DNA from: Zavarzinia sp.
GTDB lineage: Bacteria > Pseudomonadota > Alphaproteobacteria > Zavarziniales > Zavarziniaceae
Direction: 5' to 3'
Assembly: GCA_028694545.1 (NCBI GenBank)
Contig: JAQVKV010000172.1
Coordinates: 1 to 6,040, forward strand
DNA: 6,040 nt
A program made the translations under genes and the position numbers. The notes beneath the pieces were generated by a model, which had not been told where the DNA came from, ran no database searches, and saw nothing but the letters and a program-made list of their open reading frames with translations. This document shows, one piece after another, positions 1-4,702 of this stretch. Numbering within the stretch: the first letter of the stretch is position 1; each line of letters opens with the position of its first letter.

Positions 1-230
1 CCAAGGGGATCGCCGAGATCGAAGGCATGGCGGAAGCCGGGAAGGAAGCGCTGCTGGAACGCCTGACAGCCCATGTGACGAGCCCCGGCTTCGTATACCG
101 CCACAAGTGGAAACAGGGCGACCTCGTCTTCTTCGACAATCGCGGCACGCTCCATACCGCGACCGTCTTCGACTATGAACGCCACCTGCGCCTGATGTAC
201 CGGACGACGATCCTCGACGTCGCGGCCTGA
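1..230 (+). CDS. TauD/TfdA-family dioxygenase, C-terminal fragment (5' end outside window)
   Basis: The reading frame is open from base 3 to the TGA at 228-230 and encodes about 75 C-terminal residues. A Met codon at 27 is internal, because homology-like sequence continues upstream of it. The fragment matches the end of the double-stranded beta-helix of Fe(II)/2-oxoglutarate dioxygenases of the TauD/TfdA type. A GDLVFFDNRGTLH segment supplies the distal iron-binding His (codon 153-155). After it come two Arg four residues apart in RLMYR (codons 189-191 and 201-203), the usual contacts to the 2-oxoglutarate carboxylate. These cytosolic enzymes hydroxylate small substrates such as taurine, phenoxyacetates, carnitine precursors or hydroxy acids. 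The substrate-determining N-terminal part and the HxD half of the metal site lie outside the window, so no substrate is assigned. A small oddity is Tyr where TauD-like proteins often have His in MHR. The gene converges on the hydroxyacid reductase gene with no gap. Confidence 0.85.
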   Translation, partial: KGIAEIEGMAEAGKEALLERLTAHVTSPGFVYRHKWKQGDLVFFDNRGTLHTATVFDYERHLRLMYRTTILDVAA

Positions 231-1163
231 TCAGTACCCCCGGGCGAGATCGACCGCATTGATCATGGTCTCGCCCCGGAGCGCGCGGTCGCAATTCTCG
301 ATCACGGCCAGGGCCGCGACCGAAGGCGCGATACCGCCGGCGACATGGGGCGTGACCAGGATTTCCGGGCGGCGGTAGATCGGGCTGTCCGCGGGCAAGG
401 GCTCTTCTGCGAAGACATCGAGGGTGGCGCCCGCGATCCGGCCGGCCTCGATCGCCGCGATCAGCTCGGGCTCCACCAGATGGCCGCCCCGGCCGATGTT
501 GACGACATAGGCGCCCTTCCGCATCAGGTCGAAAGCCCCGGCGCAAAGGATACCCGCCGTCTCCGGCGTGAGCGCCAGGACATTGATCACGAGCGCGCAG
601 GACGCCAGGAAATCGGGCAATTCGCCGGTACCGGCGAAGCTCTTCACGCCCTCCACGTCATGATGCCGGCGCGACCAGCCGGTGACCGGGAAGCCGAGAT
701 CATGAAGCTGGCGGGCAATGGCGCTACCAAGGACACCCAACCCCATGACACCTACGGGGAAGTCCCCCTTCGACGGCGGGGCGGCATAGGCCCAGATGCG
801 GGCGCGGGTCTGACGCTCGTGGCGATCGAAGCCGCGAAAGTGACGATAGATGGCGGCCACGGCGTAATCGACCATGGTCTCGGTCAGGCTCGGATCGACC
901 AGGCGGGCCAGGGGCACGCCGGCCGGCAGTTCGGCCAGGTTCAACTGATTGATCCCGGCCCCGAGGGACTGGATGCCTTTCAGGTTCGGATAGCGCCCGA
1001 GCCCGCCCGGCGGGGGCTTCCAGACCAGGGCGAATTCGACGGCCGCCGGGTCCTCGATCTCGCGCCAGTCGGTCATCACGAGGTCGGGACGACGCGACAT
1101 GACCGCTTCCGCCCAGGCCCTGGGATCATCAAGATCACTCGAAAAGACGATGGTCCGCTTCAT
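231..1163 (-). CDS. GhrA-like D-2-hydroxyacid dehydrogenase (glyoxylate/hydroxypyruvate reductase type)
   Basis: This 310-residue protein is full length for the GhrA group of the D-isomer-specific 2-hydroxyacid dehydrogenases. These cytosolic enzymes reduce glyoxylate, hydroxypyruvate or other 2-oxoacids with NAD(P)H. The nucleotide-binding loop GLGVLG is at residues 141-146. The WSRR stretch at 163-166, at the end of the second beta strand, puts Arg where NADP-preferring members bind the 2'-phosphate; NADPH preference is an inference. The catalytic Arg, Glu and His are all present: R225 in NIGRGG, E254 in AEEPLP and H273 in TPHVAGG. The start (complement of CAT at 1161-1163) is preceded by AGGAAG (plus-strand 1174-1179) at 10 nt. 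It is transcribed away from the ABC transporter genes, so both may be controlled from the shared intergenic region. The physiological substrate is unknown; other short-chain 2-oxoacids are possible. Confidence 0.9.
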   Translation of the reverse strand: MKRTIVFSSDLDDPRAWAEAVMSRRPDLVMTDWREIEDPAAVEFALVWKPPPGGLGRYPNLKGIQSLGAGINQLNLAELPAGVPLARLVDPSLTETMVDYAVAAIYRHFRGFDRHERQTRARIWAYAAPPSKGDFPVGVMGLGVLGSAIARQLHDLGFPVTGWSRRHHDVEGVKSFAGTGELPDFLASCALVINVLALTPETAGILCAGAFDLMRKGAYVVNIGRGGHLVEPELIAAIEAGRIAGATLDVFAEEPLPADSPIYRRPEILVTPHVAGGIAPSVAALAVIENCDRALRGETMINAVDLARGY

Positions 1164-1258
1164 GATGGCACCGCTTCCTATCCGTTGTACTGCGGTTGAA
1201 ATTTGCAGAACTGACCCCGCCGACGATTATGAATCTTTCAAAGCGTCATTTGAGTGGC

Positions 1259-1290
1259 GAAAAAGTCCAAAGAACAGGCAGAAAAAGTCC
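1259..1290. repeat. Perfect 10-bp direct repeat GAAAAAGTCC, 22-bp period
   Basis: GAAAAAGTCC occurs at 1259-1268 and again at 1281-1290. The start-to-start distance of 22 bp is about two helical turns, which would place two protein subunits on the same DNA face. The pair lies about 70-100 bp upstream of the candidate -35 of the transporter operon, an activator-like position, and about 100 bp upstream of the reductase start. The repeat is read directly; the function as a regulator site is inference. Confidence 0.45.
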
Positions 1291-1330
1291 TTTAATTCCG
1301 GACCAATGGCGAATTTTTGTGCGGCCAAGA

Positions 1331-1341
1331 CCAAATATTGG
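1331..1341. promoter_or_regulatory. Small dyad CCAAATATTGG, candidate operator
   Basis: The arms CCAA and TTGG are separated by three A/T bases. The right arm extends into TTGGAC (1338-1343), which is the inverse of GTCCAA at 1265-1270 next to the first direct repeat. The dyad sits just upstream of the candidate -35 hexamer. The dyad is short and could be chance, but it falls in the AT-rich part of a divergent regulatory region. Confidence 0.3.
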
Positions 1342-1356
1342 ACAAGCCCGCCCAGA

Positions 1357-1387
1357 TTGACATCACCACATCGCCGCCGCCTAAACT
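1357..1387 (+). promoter_or_regulatory. Candidate sigma70-type promoter of the ABC transporter operon
   Basis: A perfect TTGACA at 1357-1362 is followed after 19 bp by TAAACT at 1382-1387, which matches four of six bases of TATAAT. The spacer is longer than the 17-bp optimum, as is common at activator-dependent promoters. Transcription would start near 1394 and give a leader of about 130 nt before the binding-protein start. This rests only on hexamer matches. Confidence 0.35.
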
Positions 1388-1425
1388 GAATGCAAGAGGA
1401 AAGCCGGCGACGTAACCCGTGAGGA

Positions 1426-1487
1426 TCTTCCGGCCCGCCCCTCTTTCGTCCCTCCCTCCCGCCTGCCGCGGTCCGCAGCCGGGAAGA
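1426..1487 (+). other. C-rich leader segment with imperfect inverted repeat
   Basis: TCTTCCGGC at 1426-1434 is the inverse of GCCGGGAAGA at 1478-1487 apart from one bulged base, so the leader RNA could fold into a long-range stem. Between and including part of these arms, bases 1427-1471 contain no A, 26 C and only 9 G. That C-over-G bias is typical of Rho-utilisation sites. Either feature could modulate transcript elongation into the transporter genes; neither is proven. Confidence 0.25.
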
Positions 1488-1512
1488 CAAGCCCGAGCGG
1501 CCGCATCGACAC

Positions 1513-1517
1513 AGGAG
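1513..1517 (+). promoter_or_regulatory. Ribosome binding site of the binding-protein gene
   Basis: AGGAG lies 7 nt upstream of the ATG at 1525. It fixes this start, which also gives a clean signal peptide. Confidence 0.8.
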
Positions 1518-1524
1518 TAACATC

Positions 1525-2337
1525 ATGCGTTTGTTCCGCCTTGGTGTCCTCGCCGCCTCGCTCTTCGCGGCGACGGCGACGGCCCGCGCCGAAACCCTGG
1601 TCGTCGGCAACGAGGGCACCTATCCGCCCTTCAGCATGGTGCAGGCCGACGGCAAGCTCGTCGGCATCGAACCGGATCTCGTGCGCGAGATGTGCAAGCG
1701 CATGGCGATCGAATGCGAATTTTCGGTCATGGATTTCCAGGCGCTGATCCCTTCGCTGCTGCAAGGCAAGATCGACATGCTCGGCTCGCAGCTGACGCCC
1801 CTGCCCGAGCGCAAGGCGAAGATGCTCTTCGCCAAGGCGATCATCTTCAACCACGACACCTTCATCTATCGCAAGGACAAGACCTATGATTTCGCCGACA
1901 AGGCGGCGATGAAGGACGTGGTCATCGGCGTGCAGAGCGGTACGCCCCAGGCGAAATACGTCCAGACCACCTATGGCGACGTGCTGACGCCGAAGCTCTA
2001 CACCAATCCGGACCAGATGCGCCTCGACCTTCTGGCCGGCCGTCTCGACATGGTGTTCGGCGCCAACCTGAACTGGACCTCGTCGCTCATCGACAAGCCC
2101 GAGGGCAAGGACTGGCGCCTCGCCGACTTCAAGGTCTGGACCGGCGACCCGAACCTGCCCGAAGCCGAGCGCGGCTCGAGCTGGGCCGTGCCGAAGGGCC
2201 AGGAAGCGCTGGTCGAGAAGATGAACGCGGCCATCGAATCCATGCTGGCCGATTGCACCTTCACCAAGATCCGCGTGCAATACATGTCCGTGCCGATCTC
2301 GCCCGACGAAGCGGCCTGCGTCGCCAAGGCCGAGTAA
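1525..2337 (+). CDS. Periplasmic substrate-binding protein of a PAAT-type (amino-acid-like) ABC importer
   Basis: The 270-residue protein has a Sec signal peptide: a positive N-terminus (MRLFR), a hydrophobic core and an ARA|E cleavage site near residue 22. The mature part of about 248 residues is the normal size for family-3 solute-binding proteins. Lobe I starts with LVVGNEGTYPPFSM (25-38), then GIEPDLVREM (47-56) and FQALIPSLLQGKIDML (71-86). R96, after the TPLPE stretch, corresponds to the Arg that holds the ligand alpha-carboxylate (R77 in HisJ). Lobe II starts at IGVQSGTPQ (134-142). In the hinge-side motif GRLDMVFGAN (172-181), Ala180 stands where HisJ, GlnH and ArtJ have the Asp that binds the alpha-amino group, so a standard amino acid ligand is doubtful. 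It has four Cys (57, 64, 244, 265); the last two could form a C-terminal disulphide. It is the first gene of the operon, and a strong hairpin follows its stop codon. Confidence 0.92.
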   Translation: MRLFRLGVLAASLFAATATARAETLVVGNEGTYPPFSMVQADGKLVGIEPDLVREMCKRMAIECEFSVMDFQALIPSLLQGKIDMLGSQLTPLPERKAKMLFAKAIIFNHDTFIYRKDKTYDFADKAAMKDVVIGVQSGTPQAKYVQTTYGDVLTPKLYTNPDQMRLDLLAGRLDMVFGANLNWTSSLIDKPEGKDWRLADFKVWTGDPNLPEAERGSSWAVPKGQEALVEKMNAAIESMLADCTFTKIRVQYMSVPISPDEAACVAKAE

Positions 2338-2346
2338 TCGAACACC

Positions 2347-2380
2347 ATCCCCGGCCGGCCGTTCCCCGCCGGCCGGGGAT
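2347..2380 (+). terminator. Intercistronic GC-rich hairpin (attenuator / mRNA stabiliser)
   Basis: ATCCCCGGCCGGC (2347-2359) and GCCGGCCGGGGAT (2368-2380) form a perfect 13-bp stem with an 8-nt loop. It starts 10 bases after the binding-protein stop and ends 32 bases before the first permease start. No T-run follows (CCTTCTC), so it is not a canonical intrinsic terminator. In binding-protein-dependent ABC operons, hairpins at this position commonly protect the upstream message from 3' decay or cause partial termination, so that the binding protein exceeds the membrane components. The stem is certain; the role is inference. Confidence 0.6.
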
Positions 2381-2412
2381 CCTTCTCGGAATGACTGGCA
2401 GGGAGTGAAGGG

Positions 2413-3126
2413 ATGGAGCTTCTGGCCTTCGGCGACACGGGTTATGGCGACGAACTTTTCTATGGCGCCCTGACCACCCTGAAGCTCGCGGTCTTCGGTT
2501 ATGCCCTCGCCTTTCTGTTCGGCACCGTGCTCGGCGTGATCGCGCTCAAGGCCCGAGGACCACGCTGGTGGTTCTTCCGCGCCTATGCCTCGATCTTCAC
2601 CGGCGTGCCGTCGCTTCTCGTCATCTTCCTGTTCTATTTCGGCGGCGCCGAGATCGTGCGCGGCCTTCTCTCCCCCCTCGGCCTGAAGCTCCGGCTCGAC
2701 ATCACGCCCTTTTCCGCTGGCGTCGCCGCCCTCAGCCTCGTCTATGCCGCCTATCTGGGCGACCTGATCCGCGGCGCCATCGCCAATGTGCCGAAAGGCC
2801 AGTTCGAGGCCTGTGACGCCCTGTCGGTGCCGCGCCGCCACCTCTGGCTGCGGGTGATCCTGCCGCAGGCCGCGCGCATCGCCCTGCCCGGCCTCGTCAA
2901 CATCTGGATCGTGCTGCTGAAGGACACCCCCCTCGTTTCGCTGGTCGGGCTGCTCGACGTGATCGCCCAGGCCAAGGTCGCGGCCGGCTCCACCAAGCAG
3001 CCCTTCGTCTTCTATATCAGCGCCCTGCTCTTCTTCGTGCTGATCAGCAGCCTGACCATGCCCCTCGTCCGCCGGCTGGCAGAGCGGCTCGACCGGGGCC
3101 AGCGCAAGGCGGAGGGCCGGGCATGA
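2413..3126 (+). CDS. ABC importer permease, HisQ/GlnP-type (first membrane subunit)
   Basis: The 237-residue inner-membrane protein has a hydrophobic profile fitting about five transmembrane segments (roughly 20-45, 58-78, 100-122, 158-180 and 198-220). The cytoplasmic EAA loop that docks to the ATPase is at 129-153, reading GQFEACDALSVP then LRVILPQA. This is the family signature GQxEAAxALG except that Ser138 replaces the nearly invariant Gly and Cys134 replaces the second Ala. Length is usual for PAAT permeases. GGAG at 2402-2405 lies 7 nt before the ATG. The end overlaps the second permease by ATGA, indicating translational coupling. It forms the translocation pore with the second permease. 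Confidence 0.92.
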   Translation: MELLAFGDTGYGDELFYGALTTLKLAVFGYALAFLFGTVLGVIALKARGPRWWFFRAYASIFTGVPSLLVIFLFYFGGAEIVRGLLSPLGLKLRLDITPFSAGVAALSLVYAAYLGDLIRGAIANVPKGQFEACDALSVPRRHLWLRVILPQAARIALPGLVNIWIVLLKDTPLVSLVGLLDVIAQAKVAAGSTKQPFVFYISALLFFVLISSLTMPLVRRLAERLDRGQRKAEGRA

Positions 3127-3815
3127 CCTTCGACATCGCCCTTGCCCTCGAGAACATGCCGGCGCTGATCGACGGCGCCTGGACCACCCTTCTCGTCACC
3201 TTCACGGTGATGGCGGTGGGCGCCCCCCTGGCGCTGCTGGTCACCCTTGCCCGGCTGTCGTCCTGGCGGCCGCTGGCCCTTTTCGGCACGGCCTATGTCG
3301 CCGTGTGCCGGGGCGCGCCCAGCCTGATCCTGCTCTACCTGATCTACAACGGCCTCGCCCAGCTGGAGATCGTGCGGGACGGCTGGCTGTGGCTGCTGTT
3401 CCAGCACGCCTTCTTCTGCGTCGTCGTCGCCTTCGCCCTGAACCATTCGGGCTATATCACCGAGATCCTGACAGGAGGCCTCACGGCGGTGCCGCGCGGC
3501 CTGGTCGAGGCAGGCGCCGCTCTCGGCCTCAGCCCGCGCCAGATCCTGTGGAAGATCCGCCTGCCGATCGCCGTTCGCTATGGCCTGAAAGCCTATCAGA
3601 ACGAGGCGCTGCTGTTCATGAAGAGCACGGCGGCGGTCAGCGCCGTCACCCTGACCGACCTGACGGCGGCCGCGAACGAGATCTTCTACCTGACCTATGA
3701 TCCCTTCACGCCGCTGCTGACGGCCGGCGCCATCTACTGGATCATCAACAATGTCATGCGGCTTGGCTTCGACCTGATCGAACGTCGCCTGAACCGCCAT
3801 CTCGTCCCTGCCTGA
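3123..3815 (+). CDS. ABC importer permease, HisM-type (second membrane subunit)
   Basis: The 230-residue integral membrane protein starts in the ATGA overlap with the preceding permease stop, so ribosomes probably re-initiate here. Its EAA loop (126-148) reads GLVEAGAALGLSP then WKIRLP and keeps the conserved Gly135, unlike the first permease. Hydrophobic stretches near 22-42, 55-76, 90-115, 165-185 and 195-215 fit about five membrane segments. The GAPSLILLYLIY segment at 64-75 matches the early membrane segment typical of this family. It should pair with the 237-residue subunit as a heterodimer. A gap of only 10 bases separates it from the chosen ATPase start. Confidence 0.92.
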   Translation: MTFDIALALENMPALIDGAWTTLLVTFTVMAVGAPLALLVTLARLSSWRPLALFGTAYVAVCRGAPSLILLYLIYNGLAQLEIVRDGWLWLLFQHAFFCVVVAFALNHSGYITEILTGGLTAVPRGLVEAGAALGLSPRQILWKIRLPIAVRYGLKAYQNEALLFMKSTAAVSAVTLTDLTAAANEIFYLTYDPFTPLLTAGAIYWIINNVMRLGFDLIERRLNRHLVPA

Positions 3816-3825
3816 GGATCCGGTG

Positions 3826-4581
3826 ATGGACTATCCCAATCTCGAGCGTTATCCCGCCATCGCCATGGCCGGCGTCGACAAGTGGTACGGCCGCTACCAT
3901 GCCCTGCGTGCCATCGATCTCGAAGTCCGGCGGGGCGAGAAACTGGTAGTCTGCGGCCCGTCCGGCTCCGGCAAATCGACGCTGATCCGCTGCATCAACG
4001 CGCTGGAGCCCCATGACGGCGGCAGGATCACGGTGAACGGCATCACGCTCGGCACCGATCGCGCCTCCATCCTCGACGTGCGGCGCGAAGCGGGCATGGT
4101 GTTCCAGCAGTTCAACCTCTTCCCGCACATGACGATCCTCGAGAACTGCGCCTTCGCGCCCCGCACCGCCCTGAAGCTGGCGCGCGGCAAGGCGGAAGCG
4201 CTGGCGCTGCGCTATCTCGACCGGGTGCATATCGCCGACCAGGCCCACAAGTTCCCGGCCCAGCTTTCCGGCGGCCAGCAGCAACGCGTGGCGATCGCGC
4301 GGGCCCTGTGCATGGAGCCGCGCATCATGCTCTTCGACGAGCCGACCTCCGCCCTCGACCCCGAGATGGTGGGCGAGGTTCTGCGCGCGATCGAGGAATT
4401 GACGGCGGACGGCATGACCATGATCTGCGTCACCCATGAAATGGGCTTCGCTCGGCGCATCGCCGACCGCTGCCTGTTCATGGACCAGGGCGAAATCGTC
4501 GAGGACGCCCCGGCGAACACTTTCTTCGAGCGCCCGGAAAGCCCGCGCCTGCAAGCCTTCCTGGCCCAGATCCTCCACTGA
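3826..4581 (+). CDS. ABC importer ATPase, polar-amino-acid type (HisP/GlnQ/ArtP-like)
   Basis: A 251-residue cytoplasmic nucleotide-binding subunit with every functional motif intact: Walker A GPSGSGKST (44-52), Q-loop Q94 in FQQFNLFPH, signature LSGGQ (147-151), Walker B IMLFDEP (167-173) with catalytic Glu172, D-loop SALD and switch His204 in VTHEMGFAR. FNLFPH, THEMGFAR and a C-terminus like FFERPESPRLQAFL are characteristic of the PAAT group. Two start codons are adjacent: GTG at 3823 and ATG at 3826. GAGGA at 3814-3818, which overlaps the upstream stop codon, is 7 nt from the ATG but only 4 from the GTG, so the ATG is preferred; the GTG would add one residue. It energises the two permeases and should act as a homodimer. 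Confidence 0.95.
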   Translation: MDYPNLERYPAIAMAGVDKWYGRYHALRAIDLEVRRGEKLVVCGPSGSGKSTLIRCINALEPHDGGRITVNGITLGTDRASILDVRREAGMVFQQFNLFPHMTILENCAFAPRTALKLARGKAEALALRYLDRVHIADQAHKFPAQLSGGQQQRVAIARALCMEPRIMLFDEPTSALDPEMVGEVLRAIEELTADGMTMICVTHEMGFARRIADRCLFMDQGEIVEDAPANTFFERPESPRLQAFLAQILH

Positions 4582-4702
4582 GGTTCAACCCCGATGGTTC
4601 AGCTTTCGCTCAACTGACATTACAGGCGTTCGGATTTCCGGACGCCCCCGGCATCGCGATGATCCTTCGCATTGTTCCAATTCGCGCCGGGAGTTTCGCG
4701 CC
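4582..4702 (+). other. 121-bp gap between ATPase and desaturase-like genes
   Basis: This is the largest gap in the plus-strand run. It contains a stable hairpin at 4625-4646 and the desaturase RBS, GGGAG at 4689-4693, 9 nt before the ATG. No convincing -35/-10 pair was found, so the downstream genes are probably reached at least partly by readthrough from the transporter operon. Confidence 0.5.
4625..4646 (+). terminator. Hairpin downstream of the ATPase gene, no U-tract
   Basis: GGCGTTCGG (4625-4633) pairs with CCGGACGCC (4638-4646) as a 9-bp stem containing one G-U wobble and an ATTT loop. CCCGGC rather than a T-run follows, so it is not a standard intrinsic terminator. It may attenuate expression or mark the 3' end of the transporter message, making the desaturase-like and TIM-barrel genes a lower-expressed second half. 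Confidence 0.4.

Larger units (their letters stand above)
1164..1524. other. 361-bp divergent intergenic region, regulatory
   Basis: No convincing gene is present. The part at about 1180-1370 is clearly richer in A+T than the coding DNA on both sides. It holds a phased 10-bp direct repeat (1259-1268 and 1281-1290), a dyad at 1331-1341 and a candidate promoter at 1357-1387. The part at 1390-1524 is G+C-rich and would be the 5' leader of the binding-protein gene. It contains an A-free, C-rich tract, an imperfect inverted repeat and a possible ten-codon ORF. For the minus-strand reductase gene, a CATAAT hexamer (plus-strand 1226-1231) is a possible -10, but no good -35 was found at the right distance. 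Confidence 0.6.

Noticed and set aside
345..1199. 284-codon open frame on the plus strand inside the reductase gene
   Set aside because: It is antisense to a reductase with all catalytic residues intact. Its product is rich in Arg, Gly, Asp and His with no recognisable domain, as expected of a high-GC shadow frame.
1307..1322. Possible sigma54 promoter (TGG ... TGC)
   Set aside because: The GG and GC elements are separated by 11 bases instead of the required 10, and the surrounding consensus is weak.
1099..1389. 96-codon plus-strand open frame reaching into the intergenic region
   Set aside because: It begins inside the reductase gene on the opposite strand and has no plausible RBS or domain.
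1227..1619. 130-codon minus-strand open frame across the leader and binding-protein start
   Set aside because: It overlaps the signal-peptide coding region, its translation is Arg/Gly-rich, and it would cover the whole regulatory region.
1381..2841. 486-codon open frame on the minus strand
   Set aside because: It runs antisense across the binding-protein gene, the hairpin and part of the permease gene. Its composition is low-complexity and Gly/Glu/Arg/His-rich, and it reflects codon bias of the real genes.
3012..4578. Two long minus-strand open frames (3012-3800 and 3754-4578)
   Set aside because: Both are antisense to motif-complete permease and ATPase genes and are typical of G+C-rich DNA.
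4436..4702. Upstream extension of the desaturase-like frame by 89 codons
   Set aside because: It overlaps the ATPase gene in another frame, its translation is Ser/Arg/Pro-rich without homology-like features, and a good RBS precedes the ATG at 4703.
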